Part shown: piece by piece, positions 11,515 to 18,534 of the stretch
How the letters are laid out: each line of letters begins with the position of its first letter
Position numbering within the stretch: the first letter of the stretch is position 1
Assembly (NCBI GenBank): GCA_964462325.1
Contig: CAYWYQ010000013.1
Span: 1-18,534, forward strand
Length of the DNA: 18,534 nt
Direction of reading: 5' to 3'
DNA from: CAYFMS01 sp964462325
GTDB taxonomy: Bacteria > Patescibacteriota > Patescibacteriia > UBA9934
The notes under the pieces: model-generated
Seen by the model: the letters and a program-made list of their open reading frames with translations, nothing else
The model's database searches: none
What the model was told of the DNA's origin: nothing
Translations under genes and position numbers: made by a program

Positions 11515-12848
11515 CGTATATAATCAAGTGGATTTTTGAAGACACCACCTACGATAACCTCGAAATGTAAATGTGTTCCTGTTGATTTTCCTGTTGTCCC
11601 GCAACGACCAATCGCCGTTCCCTTGCTAATTTGCTGCCCGGGAGAAACATACATACTCGCATGGTGCCCGTAACGCGTTACAATTCCATTCCCATGATTA
11701 ATTTCTACGGTATTCCCATATCCCCCTTTCCAACCAATATATTGTACAACACCATCATCTGCTGCATAGTTGTCATGTACAAAATGACAGTCAATATCAA
11801 GACCTGTATGAGACCAGCTTTTATACTGTGTAATCACATGAAGATCCGTTGGCCAAACCATTGATCCCGACCCCGTTTGCGCAGGGGCAATCGTTGAGGT
11901 TTCTGACCTTCTAGGACTTGTTAGAATATTGCTGACATTTTCTCGAACAGCTACCGGTGCAATCGTAATCATTCCGTTGGGTACGATTAACACATCACTG
12001 ATACGTAAATCGCTCGAATCTGTCAGTTGATTAAAGGTAATAATCTCCTCTGCTTCAGCATCATATTTATTCGCAATACTTAATAATGTATCACCACTCT
12101 TTACAGTATGTATCACACCAGAAACAGGGGGAATCGTTAATTCCTTTCCAAGTGAAAGTGTACTCTTTACCGTAAGATCATTCGCCCAAAGAAGCGTATT
12201 AAGCGATATGTTAAATTCTGAAGCAATGCTCGACAATGTGTCCCCCGATTGCACAGAATAAGATAAAATTTCCTCTCGGTCCGCAACAGAACCTAAACTG
12301 GTACTCATGGGTGTGGTTGCAATACTTGAACCTCCCATCAATGATGTGCCAATAATATCGATCGCTGTTGGATCAATACCTAATGTTCCAGAGGTAACAG
12401 CTGTCTGGTCTTGATACCTATACGATGCACGCAATGTCCCTTCCTCAAAATCAATATATTCCTCCACCAATTGCCCTGCTTGATCCGTTACAAGTTTATA
12501 CATGAGACTTTTCTGACCAAATGTCTCCGCACGCACAGGGTCTGTATTTACATTTAGTACAACGGTAATTGCTACAATACTGATGAGTAAAACATGTACA
12601 ATGTACCGATTCGTTATCCAAAACATGAACCGATTTTTTGCTGGATTATAGATATGTGCCAGCTGACGTTTTATTCCGTATACGAACTTATATAATGGAA
12701 CAAGAAGTAAAATAACACCCCTCACCATAAAGATCGTAGGCAAAAACAGCGCCTTTATTAGTCGCAGAGTGACCGGCTTAATTCTTACAAGCACCTGAAT
12801 AATTTTCAAACCAATGGAGATAATGAGCTCCTTTATCTTTTGAATCAT
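11511..12848 (-). CDS. Membrane-anchored LysM and M23 peptidase protein
   Basis: M23 enzymes are zinc endopeptidases that cut peptidoglycan cross-links; LysM binds the glycan. Numbering from the chosen ATG: a basic, amphipathic N-terminus with two hydrophobic stretches (about 36-52 and 84-99), two LysM repeats (about 195-239 and 245-289, each with SGDTL and SIA), a Ser/Thr-rich linker, and an M23 domain (about 330-445). The zinc and catalytic residues are intact: His347 and Asp351 (SHTGLDID) and His426/His428 (GTHLHFEV). An in-frame TTG at 12893 would add 15 residues, but it is the -35 box of the promoter, so ATG 12848 is preferred. It overlaps the stop of comM by convergent TTAA. Confidence 0.92.
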   Translation of the reverse strand: MIQKIKELIISIGLKIIQVLVRIKPVTLRLIKALFLPTIFMVRGVILLLVPLYKFVYGIKRQLAHIYNPAKNRFMFWITNRYIVHVLLISIVAITVVLNVNTDPVRAETFGQKSLMYKLVTDQAGQLVEEYIDFEEGTLRASYRYQDQTAVTSGTLGIDPTAIDIIGTSLMGGSSIATTPMSTSLGSVADREEILSYSVQSGDTLSSIASEFNISLNTLLWANDLTVKSTLSLGKELTIPPVSGVIHTVKSGDTLLSIANKYDAEAEEIITFNQLTDSSDLRISDVLIVPNGMITIAPVAVRENVSNILTSPRRSETSTIAPAQTGSGSMVWPTDLHVITQYKSWSHTGLDIDCHFVHDNYAADDGVVQYIGWKGGYGNTVEINHGNGIVTRYGHHASMYVSPGQQISKGTAIGRCGTTGKSTGTHLHFEVIVGGVFKNPLDYIR

Positions 12849-12865
12849 AGATGGATACAACTGAA

Positions 12866-12893
12866 ATTGTAATTCCTTGATGATGCCTGTCAA
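12866..12893 (-). promoter_or_regulatory. Promoter of the LysM/M23 gene
   Basis: On the minus strand TTGACA (12893-12888) and TACAAT (12871-12866) are 16 nt apart, 17 nt before ATG 12848. No Shine-Dalgarno is present, and the leader is only about 10 nt. Confidence 0.75.
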
Positions 12894-12958
12894 GCAATTT
12901 TATCTATTTATCGCGAATATAAGCTGTTTTATTTTCTTGTGTACTTCATTGAAATGCA

Positions 12959-12987
12959 TTGACAAACCCTCTGTATTACGGTACAAT
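12959..12987 (+). promoter_or_regulatory. Promoter of tig
   Basis: TTGACA (12959-12964) and TACAAT (12982-12987) are spaced by 17 nt. The start near 12994 leaves about 9 nt before ATG 13003, with no Shine-Dalgarno. It diverges from the M23 promoter 65 bp away. Confidence 0.85.
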
Positions 12988-13002
12988 CCTCGCAAATATT
13001 CT

Positions 13003-14289
13003 ATGAGCTATACACTTAAAAACAAAGAAAATAAGGCCGTTTTTACTATTACTATTCCCTTAAAAGAAGTTGAGAAAGGCATGCGTACATCAGCAGAGTC
13101 CATGTCAAAAGAAACAAAAATTCCTGGATTTAGACCCGGAAAGGCATCATACGAGGTAGTAAAAAAACGCATCGGAGAAGTAAAATTACTTGAAAATGCA
13201 GCAGAAACACTTGTCCGTGACGCTTTTCTGCAAGCAATGCTTGCAGAAAATCTCGATACTGTTGGACAGCCATTTTTCACCGCAGAAAAAATGGCACCAG
13301 GAAATGACCTCATCTTTAAAGTTGAGATCGCTCTGTTCCCACATGTGACGAAACTTGCTGATTATAAAGAACTTTCTGTAAAAAAACAGTCAACAAAACC
13401 AACAAAAGAGACGATTGAACGCGCAAAGAAGGACTTAGTTCTCATGCAAACAAAAGAAGTACGAAAGGAAAAGGAGAAGAAGTTAGAGAAAGGAGATAAA
13501 GTTGTTGTAAATCTTACAATGAAAAAAGATGATGTTGTTCTTGAAGGTGGAGAAGGTCAAGATCACGGCATCTATACAAGTGAACCATATTATATCGATG
13601 GTTTCATTGATAAAATTATCGGGGCAAAAGAAGAGGAAACACGTGATTTTATACTCACATTCCCTTCTGATCACTTCCAAAAGCATCTCGCAGGGGCAGA
13701 AATCAATTTCTCAGTTCAAATAAAAGAAATCTTTGCACTTGAGGCACCAAAAATTGATGATACATTTGCAAAAGCTCTAGGATTAACGGATGTAAATGAG
13801 TTGGAAGAAAAACTCTCGGAGAATCTTCAGAACGAAAATGAGGCTGAAGAAAAAATGAGACAAGAAAAAGAAGTTATGGAGGCTATTATTGCTCAATCAA
13901 CATTTGATGCCGTACCAGACATACTTATCAACCAAGAAATCAATAGAATGATTCATGAATTAGAGCACTCGATCAAGAGTCGTGGCATGACAATGGATGA
14001 TTATCTTGGACAGATTGGGAGGGGACTTGCCGAATTGAAGCTCGACTTCACACCAACAGCACTAAAACGTATTCAGTCTGCAATTATCATTAAGGAGATA
14101 GCGAAAGATAAGACATTCCAGGTAGAAGAGGGAGATATCGATGCGCAAATTGATAAAATAGCTGACCAATATAAAGATAATAAAGATGCGATGAAAAAAG
14201 TACATGAGCCAGAATATAGAGATTATGTCGCATACCAAATGACCAATAAACTCGTCCTCGACCACCTTCGAGAAACAATCGTTAAATAA
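13003..14289 (+). CDS. tig: Trigger factor
   Basis: Trigger factor is the ribosome-bound chaperone that meets nascent chains at the exit tunnel. The 428 residues (usual about 430) hold the N-terminal ribosome-binding domain with its signature PGFRPGKAS (41-49), a FKBP-like prolyl isomerase domain (about 150-240, KGDKVVVNL and IIGAKEEETRDF), and the helical C-terminal chaperone arms rich in Glu and Lys. The frame is open to 12877, but that extension covers the promoter and does not resemble trigger factor, so ATG 13003 is chosen. A terminator follows directly. The gene is monocistronic. Confidence 0.96.
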   Translation: MSYTLKNKENKAVFTITIPLKEVEKGMRTSAESMSKETKIPGFRPGKASYEVVKKRIGEVKLLENAAETLVRDAFLQAMLAENLDTVGQPFFTAEKMAPGNDLIFKVEIALFPHVTKLADYKELSVKKQSTKPTKETIERAKKDLVLMQTKEVRKEKEKKLEKGDKVVVNLTMKKDDVVLEGGEGQDHGIYTSEPYYIDGFIDKIIGAKEEETRDFILTFPSDHFQKHLAGAEINFSVQIKEIFALEAPKIDDTFAKALGLTDVNELEEKLSENLQNENEAEEKMRQEKEVMEAIIAQSTFDAVPDILINQEINRMIHELEHSIKSRGMTMDDYLGQIGRGLAELKLDFTPTALKRIQSAIIIKEIAKDKTFQVEEGDIDAQIDKIADQYKDNKDAMKKVHEPEYRDYVAYQMTNKLVLDHLRETIVK

Positions 14290-14319
14290 AAAAACCTGAG
14301 TGAAAGCTCAGTTTTTTTT
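14288..14319 (+). terminator. Terminator after tig
   Basis: CTGAG (14296-14300) and CTCAG (14307-14311) pair around TGAAAG. The stem is extended by the flanking A-run and eight T residues. It begins at the tig stop codon. Confidence 0.75.
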
Positions 14320-14330
14320 ACACGTTTATT

Positions 14331-14573
14331 ATGATTATTGTCATCGAAGTAAAGCCGAACAGTAAAGTAACTCAGGTAATCGGAAAAAGAGAAAGTGGCA
14401 CGATCAGAATTGCCATTCAAGCACCCGCAAAGGACGGAAAAGCGAATAAGGCTCTTATCACAGTTCTCTCTAAGCACCTTGGGATTGCGCCGTCACGTAT
14501 CAGAATAAAGCGAGGAGCAAGAGCGCGCATAAAGCATATTGAAATTCCTAACGGGACTATCTTACCTTTTTAG
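14331..14573 (+). CDS. DUF167 (YggU-like) family protein
   Basis: The 80-residue protein matches DUF167: an opening VIEVKPNSKVTQV, the core APAKDGKANKALI and the terminal RIKRGARARIKHIEI. The family is a small alpha/beta fold of unknown biochemical role. It is full length. No Shine-Dalgarno or promoter is visible between the tig terminator and the ATG, so it may depend on read-through. Its last 17 nt overlap the convergent yidD gene. Confidence 0.88.
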   Translation: MIIVIEVKPNSKVTQVIGKRESGTIRIAIQAPAKDGKANKALITVLSKHLGIAPSRIRIKRGARARIKHIEIPNGTILPF

Positions 14574-14823
14574 GCGGATGATCAACGCCTCCTTCTGACC
14601 AAGGGTGACAGCGAAAAATACGTTTTATTCCATATACCACACCCAAGAAAAGCCCAAAACGACCCATATATTGCTTGGTATATTCACTGCATGTGGGATA
14701 AAACTTACAAAACCCATGCGGATAAAACATTCGTAATGGTCCATGATCAAAGGAAAGTGTTTTTTGATACATGGTAATGAGAAAAGCACCTGTCTTTCTT
14801 GGTAATTTGCCAAAAGACAACAT
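14557..14823 (-). CDS. yidD: Membrane protein insertion efficiency factor YidD
   Basis: YidD assists YidC-dependent insertion of inner-membrane proteins. The 88-residue protein shows the family motifs CKFYPTCSEYTKQ (Cys39, Cys45) and GIKRIFRCHPWSEGGVDHPP (Cys72). Its start is 3 nt after the rnpA stop, matching the conserved rpmH-rnpA-yidD order. yidC, often next in other bacteria, is not downstream here; the convergent DUF167 gene is. Confidence 0.95.
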   Translation of the reverse strand: MLSFGKLPRKTGAFLITMYQKTLSFDHGPLRMFYPHGFCKFYPTCSEYTKQYMGRFGLFLGVVYGIKRIFRCHPWSEGGVDHPPKKVR

Positions 14824-14826
14824 AGG

Positions 14827-15171
14827 TCATTCTCGTATCAGCTTCGCTTTTCTAAATACATGTAGTATTTTCTGTTCCATCTCTTCATGAGAGAGTTCAA
14901 GTGCTTTTTTTGACACAAGAAGCATTACGTCAAAGCCCGGTTTTATCTTTTGAACATTTAGCCGTAGAATCTCCCTATATTTTCTTCGAATTTTATTTCG
15001 TCTGACGGCCGACTTGTGTACTTTGATACCTACGACAACAGTAAAACGTGAATAAGGGAGATTATTCTTCTTATATTTAATGCCACAAAACGGATCAAAA
15101 ACACTCTTTCCTTTCTTTAAAACAGAAGCGATGTCACCGTCATGCCGTAATCGAAATTGTTTTGCAAACAT
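14827..15171 (-). CDS. rnpA: Ribonuclease P protein component
   Basis: RnpA helps the catalytic RNase P RNA bind and process the 5' ends of tRNAs. The 114-residue basic protein carries the RNR signature (VRRNKIRRKYREILR, about 56-70) and the KQFRLRHDGDIASVLKKG start typical of the family. The length is normal. It lies between rpmH and yidD. A terminator precedes it and a TATAAT follows that terminator, so it may be transcribed partly on its own. No RNase P RNA gene was recognised in the window. Confidence 0.95.
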   Translation of the reverse strand: MFAKQFRLRHDGDIASVLKKGKSVFDPFCGIKYKKNNLPYSRFTVVVGIKVHKSAVRRNKIRRKYREILRLNVQKIKPGFDVMLLVSKKALELSHEEMEQKILHVFRKAKLIRE

Positions 15172-15205
15172 AGGAACAATACCAAGTTATTTAGAGAATA
15201 AATTC

Positions 15206-15237
15206 ATTATAGCGAAAAAGAGGCCGTAGCCTCTTTT
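15206..15237 (-). terminator. rpmH terminator abutting an rnpA -10 box
   Basis: AAAAGAGGC (minus 15237-15229) and GCCTCTTTT (15224-15216) form a perfect 9-bp stem over a 4-nt loop with a T-run. TATAAT (15211-15206) follows 3 nt after the T-run. No good -35 box is seen. The hairpin probably lowers read-through from rpmH, with rnpA-yidD supplied partly from the second start. Confidence 0.65.
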
Positions 15238-15238
15238 C

Positions 15239-15391
15239 TTATCGTGGCCGGGCGACAACAGCAAGTCTTTTTCTTCCCTTTGCGCGTCGTCGTTTTAAAA
15301 CAGCGCGTCCTGTTGCTGAAGCCATTCGTGCACGGAATCCGTGCTTACGAGCTCGCCGACGTTTTTTTGGTTGATGCGTTCGTTTCGGCAT
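15239..15391 (-). CDS. rpmH: 50S ribosomal protein L34
   Basis: This 50-codon gene encodes MPKRTHQPKKRRRARKHGFR and continues with ARMASATGRAVLKRRRAKG, the full L34 pattern. L34 is a small, very basic protein of the large subunit. The stop is directly followed by a terminator. The gene has a consensus promoter about 80 nt upstream and no Shine-Dalgarno. Its divergent position against dnaA is the classic bacterial origin arrangement. Confidence 0.96.
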   Translation of the reverse strand: MPKRTHQPKKRRRARKHGFRARMASATGRAVLKRRRAKGRKRLAVVARPR

Positions 15392-15469
15392 ATTTTTGTT
15401 TAGTCCAAATCTTATTTAAATGAGATTGTGGCTACTTCCGAGCATTACTTGGAAGATAAAAGTGGCTAG

Positions 15470-15498
15470 AGAATACCATTCGCAGGTATTATTGTCAA
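15470..15498 (-). promoter_or_regulatory. Promoter of rpmH
   Basis: On the minus strand TTGACA (15498-15493) and TATTCT (15475-15470) are 17 nt apart. The leader of about 72 nt contains a CTTCC/GGAAG hairpin and two direct copies of the heptamer GTGGCTA (plus-strand sense). Confidence 0.75.
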
Positions 15499-15509
15499 GG
15501 GTTTGCACC

Positions 15510-15632
15510 GTATCCACATGTACACACAGCTTATCCACAGTCTATCCATTGTTTAAGGATTTTTACGCATTTGTAGGCTGTGGATATCTGTTATAGTATG
15601 GTGACAATCACCTATTTGAGGGGGTCAATACT
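15510..15632 (+). promoter_or_regulatory. Origin-side DnaA boxes and dnaA promoter
   Basis: Boxes: GTATCCACA (15510-15518, 8/9), TTATCCACA (15531-15539, perfect) and TGTGGATAT (15579-15587, 8/9). The last lies between a weak -35 (TTTGTA, 15570-15575) and TATAGT (15592-15597), so DnaA should repress its own promoter. GGTGA-CAA-TCACC (15600-15612) forms a hairpin at the predicted RNA start. GAGGGGG (15618-15624), 8 nt before ATG, is the strongest Shine-Dalgarno in this part of the window. Confidence 0.75.
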
Positions 15633-17030
15633 ATGAACACACATGAATTATGGCAAGCAGCCCTTGGCGAGCTTGAACTTAAATTAAGCAAGGCCCACTT
15701 TACAACGTGGTTTCGAAATACCTTTATTACAAAATTTTCTCCTCATGAGATTGTTATTGGTGTTCCAAACACATTCACAAAAGCATGGCTCGAGAAAAAA
15801 TATCATAAAGACATTGTAGATTGTTTGGAAAATATCACCGAGCAAACAATACGTGGACTTGAGTATAAAGTAGAGTCACGCCCAACAGAACCTGTACCTG
15901 TAGACTTCTCTCCACCTCCACAGAAAGAACCCCCTCAGGAAAAAAAGCCGGGTATAGAAGACTATGGATTCACGACAGAGTCCTACACAAACTCCGCACA
16001 GCCATCTTCTGCAATCAACAATAGTTATCTTTTCAAAACATTTATTGTCGGAAAGCAAAATGAGCTTGCCCATGCAGCTGCACAAGCTGTTTCCATGCAG
16101 CCCGGAGGAACATATAATCCTTTATTCATCTACGGAGGGGTTGGGCTAGGTAAAACACATTTATTGCATGCCGTTGGGAATGCAATCTCAGAACAGAATC
16201 CAAATGCAAAAGTCCTCTACGTAACATGCGAACAATTTACAAATGACTTTATCCAAGCGGTTCGCAGTGGTAAAGCAAAAGAATTCAAAGATCGTTATCG
16301 CAATGTTGATCTCCTCCTCATTGATGATATTCAGTTCATTACAGGAAAAGAGGGAACGCAAGAGGAATTTTTCCATACATTCAATGCTCTTCATCAAGCG
16401 AATAAGCAGATCATTATAAGCTCTGACAGACAGCCAAAAGCTATTGCTGCTCTGGAAAAGCGTCTTCTTTCCAGACTTGAATGGGGAATGCTCGTCGATA
16501 TCGGCGCTCCAGACCTTGAAACACGTGTCGCTATTTTAGAAATAAAATGCCAGGAGCGAAATGTAGAAATTCCAAGAGAGATCCTCCATTTTCTCGCGGA
16601 CAATGTGCAGTCCAATGTCAGAGAACTTGAAGGAGCGCTCAATAAAATAATTGCGTTTCATCAGTTTAAAAATATCGAGCCCACCATCGAGTCTTGTCAG
16701 CCACTGATATCAAGCTATGAAGCGAGCAGCATGAAGAAAACGATATCACCAAAGTATATTATCGTCACCGTTGCAGAATATTTTGATATATCGCGAGAGG
16801 ATATCCTGGGAAAGAGTCGTGAAAAGCGCCTTGCTTTTCCAAGACAAATCGTCATGTATCTTTTACGAGAAGAAATGAGTCGTTCTTACCCATCTATCGG
16901 CCAAGAATTGGGCGGACGTGATCATACAACTGCTATGCATGCCTACACAAAAATTTCTCGACTCCTTGAAACCGATGAACAACTCAAACGAGACCTGGAA
17001 CTCATTAAGCAGAAGTTTTATTCTGGATAA
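15633..17030 (+). CDS. dnaA: Chromosomal replication initiator DnaA
   Basis: DnaA binds DnaA boxes, oligomerises with ATP and opens the origin. The 465 residues show domain I (about 3-80, ELWQAALGELELKL and WFRNTFI), a Pro-rich linker (about 82-125), the AAA+ domain (about 126-345) with Walker A GGVGLGKT (168-175) and Walker B LLLIDD (227-232), and the DNA-binding domain IV (about 370-465) with the signature GGRDHTTAMHA (427-437). Length is normal. ATG 15633 has a strong Shine-Dalgarno. The 3' end of the gene overlaps a near-consensus DnaA box. Confidence 0.98.
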   Translation: MNTHELWQAALGELELKLSKAHFTTWFRNTFITKFSPHEIVIGVPNTFTKAWLEKKYHKDIVDCLENITEQTIRGLEYKVESRPTEPVPVDFSPPPQKEPPQEKKPGIEDYGFTTESYTNSAQPSSAINNSYLFKTFIVGKQNELAHAAAQAVSMQPGGTYNPLFIYGGVGLGKTHLLHAVGNAISEQNPNAKVLYVTCEQFTNDFIQAVRSGKAKEFKDRYRNVDLLLIDDIQFITGKEGTQEEFFHTFNALHQANKQIIISSDRQPKAIAALEKRLLSRLEWGMLVDIGAPDLETRVAILEIKCQERNVEIPREILHFLADNVQSNVRELEGALNKIIAFHQFKNIEPTIESCQPLISSYEASSMKKTISPKYIIVTVAEYFDISREDILGKSREKRLAFPRQIVMYLLREEMSRSYPSIGQELGGRDHTTAMHAYTKISRLLETDEQLKRDLELIKQKFYSG

Positions 17031-17289
17031 AGTGAGGATAAGTGGATAAATAAACACGTATAACTCTGTTTATAAAACCGGGGAAAAGTCTGGGATCAAA
17101 TTCAGTGAAAAACTGTGCACGTTTTATACAGAAGTCTATACAAAAACTGTGCACAGATTCGAGGACTAGATCCATCAATAAACATCGTGCCCAAATAGAC
17201 TTATCCATACCATCCACACCCCTTATTATTACTACTGTCTTATATACAAATATATTTAATTAAAGACAAGGAGGACTAACCCCTATCAT
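17022..17289 (+). other. dnaA-dnaN spacer, candidate oriC with DnaA boxes and AT-rich region
   Basis: Three 8/9 boxes, TCTGGATAA (17022), TGAGGATAA (17033) and AGTGGATAA (17041), are packed across the dnaA stop. TTATCCATA (17201-17209, 8/9) and a 7/9 box at 17210 face them from the other side. A 13-nt sequence, AAAAACTGTGCAC, occurs twice between (near 17106 and 17142). An AT-rich stretch at about 17221-17265 could be the unwinding element. Two box groups plus an AT-rich element in this spacer or upstream of dnaA is the usual origin pattern. AGGAGG at 17269-17274 serves dnaN. Confidence 0.6.
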
Positions 17290-18429
17290 GTGAAGCTCTC
17301 GTGTACAAAAGAAAATCTCTGGCAAGGACTCGCTATTACAAGTCGTATTAGTACAAAAAATGTTAATCTACCTATTCTTGAAAATGTTCTATTAAGAACA
17401 GAGGGTGGGGGACTAAAACTCATTTCCACAAATTTAGAAATAGCTATTACCTGTACGATTCGAGGAAGAGTGGAACAGGAAGGGGAGTATACGGTTCCTT
17501 CTAGGCTGTTTTATGACTTTGTAAACCTATTACCCAATGAAAGAATCGATGTAGATCTTTTAGATAATAGTCTGCTCGTTGCTTGTAAAAACACAAAGAC
17601 AAAATTAAATGGAATTCCTTCAAGTGAATTTCCCCTCGTACCCCCTGTTATTGGAGAGCAGGTATACTCTATTTCTGTGCAGGAGTTCAAAGAGGGACTT
17701 GGACGTGTTTTGTTTGCTGCTGCAACAAATGAATCAAGACCGGAACTTGCGGGAGTACTCTTTTCTTTTCATGGTGAACCTGCTGGAAGTGGAAAGTGTG
17801 TGCTCGCAGCAACAGATAGTTATCGATTATCGGAAACGATTCTTACGGTAAGCGGAGGGAGCTCTGTAGAAAAGAAGGTAATTATTCCTCAAAGGACCCT
17901 CTCGGAGCTTCATCGAATTTTAGGGGTATTTAAAGACGACGTAGAGGCACCCCCAAGTATTGAGATTGGATTATCGGAAAATCAAGTCGTTTTTCGATAT
18001 GGAGTTGTTGAACTTACATCGAGAATGATTGACGGAAGTTATCCAGACTATCGACAGATTATCCCCAGCGCGGTGAATACAACGATAGAAGTCGGTCGAA
18101 CGGAAATGATTCAAGCGATTAAATCGACAAGCCTATTTTCAAAGCAGGGGTTATATGACATTAAACTTTCCTCTAAGGGCGCTGAGGGGCTCGAGATTCG
18201 CTCGAACAATACAACGAGGGGAGAGAATACAGTTTTGTTAGCTGCAAGCGTTACAGGTCAAGATAGCGACATTGTTTTGAACTATAGGTATGTACTAGAT
18301 GGATTGAATGCATTAACCGCAGAAAAGATTTTCATTAAAATTATTGACGGCGCAAATCCGTGCATTATAGAACCAGCAGGTATGCCGGATGAGAAGTTTC
18401 AGTATATTGTCATGCCGATCCGTCAATAA
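17290..18429 (+). CDS. dnaN: DNA polymerase III beta sliding clamp
   Basis: The clamp is a ring-shaped dimer that tethers DNA polymerase III. The 379 residues are normal for the family and start MKLSCTKENLWQGL with NVNLPILENVLL, as beta clamps do. Three repeated clamp domains cover about 1-120, 125-250 and 255-379, ending in the typical YIVMPIRQ. The start is GTG at 17290. An ATG two bases earlier is followed at once by TGA and cannot start the protein. AGGAGG lies 15 nt upstream of the GTG, farther than usual. It follows dnaA in the canonical order. Confidence 0.97.
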   Translation: MKLSCTKENLWQGLAITSRISTKNVNLPILENVLLRTEGGGLKLISTNLEIAITCTIRGRVEQEGEYTVPSRLFYDFVNLLPNERIDVDLLDNSLLVACKNTKTKLNGIPSSEFPLVPPVIGEQVYSISVQEFKEGLGRVLFAAATNESRPELAGVLFSFHGEPAGSGKCVLAATDSYRLSETILTVSGGSSVEKKVIIPQRTLSELHRILGVFKDDVEAPPSIEIGLSENQVVFRYGVVELTSRMIDGSYPDYRQIIPSAVNTTIEVGRTEMIQAIKSTSLFSKQGLYDIKLSSKGAEGLEIRSNNTTRGENTVLLAASVTGQDSDIVLNYRYVLDGLNALTAEKIFIKIIDGANPCIIEPAGMPDEKFQYIVMPIRQ

Positions 18430-18474
18430 AAATACTTCCGCTTGATAATTAAAGAACTTTGCATTCACTTTTTC

Positions 18475-18523
18475 CGGTCCTCGACGCCGTACCTTTCAGT
18501 ACGACTTACTTCGGTCCTCAACG
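18475..18523. repeat. Direct and inverted repeats at the right edge
   Basis: CGGTCCTCGACG (18475-18486) recurs as CGGTCCTCAACG (18512-18523). Between them CGTAC-CTTTCA-GTACG forms a hairpin. The order (CCTCG, hairpin, CGGTC, GTTC) loosely recalls the miniature elements at 2013 and 2286. The window ends at 18534, so the repeat cannot be delimited. It may include the dnaN terminator. Confidence 0.4.
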
Positions 18524-18534
18524 TTCAAGCAAAT

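Noticed and set aside
12849..12893. TTG start at 12893 for the M23 protein
   Set aside because: That TTG is part of TTGACA, the -35 box, with TACAAT 16 nt on; ATG 12848 is downstream of the predicted transcript start.
12877..13002. N-terminal extension of trigger factor from an upstream ATG
   Set aside because: It covers the tig promoter and is unlike the family. The protein signature starts at ATG 13003.

Overview
The window looks like a housekeeping segment around the replication origin of a small-genome bacterium, most likely a member of the Candidate Phyla Radiation (Patescibacteria). This is inference from gene content and style: a cysteine-less DksA/TraR-like protein beside lspA, an HNH gene of a type I associate with these genomes, moderately AT-rich genes, many starts without a Shine-Dalgarno sequence, and promoters close to TTGACA-N17-TACAAT/TATGAT. 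TAA, TAG and TGA all end genes, so the standard bacterial code fits.

Layout. (1) 1-1300: a GC-rich (about 60% in two hand-counted samples) single-gene cassette on the minus strand, with its own promoter, Shine-Dalgarno and terminator, encoding an unrecognised 313-residue protein. (2) 1313-1834: a Gmad2-domain envelope protein (minus). (3) 1850-2540: tRNA-His and tRNA-Arg (minus), each followed by a palindromic element of about 100 bp and a second copy of that tRNA's own 3' tail. (4) 2538-3860: a decaying HNH gene and a Xer-type tyrosine recombinase with a nearly leaderless promoter. (5) 4000-8640, plus strand: rpsO, an NYN-domain nuclease, pnp with a structured leader, and an unknown single-pass membrane protein whose last codons form a DnaA box. 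(6) 8621-9125: a DnaA-box cluster, then an apparently autonomous structured RNA of about 350 nt that I cannot assign to a family. (7) 9177-11514, plus: DksA/TraR-like, lspA, comM. (8) 11511-12848, minus: LysM/M23 peptidase; divergent from it tig, then the DUF167 gene (plus). (9) 14557-15391, minus: yidD, rnpA, rpmH. (10) 15392-18429, plus: origin region, dnaA, second box-rich spacer, dnaN.

How it works together: rpmH-rnpA-yidD and dnaA-dnaN diverge from the classical bacterial oriC arrangement. rpsO-pnp, tig, the tRNAs and rnpA serve translation and RNA turnover. lspA, the Gmad2 protein, the LysM/M23 protein and yidD serve the cell envelope. The least ordinary parts are the tRNA-tail elements at 1906-2483, the orphan structured RNA at about 8766-9118 and the foreign-looking cassette at the left edge. 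No CRISPR array, insertion sequence or rRNA gene was seen.
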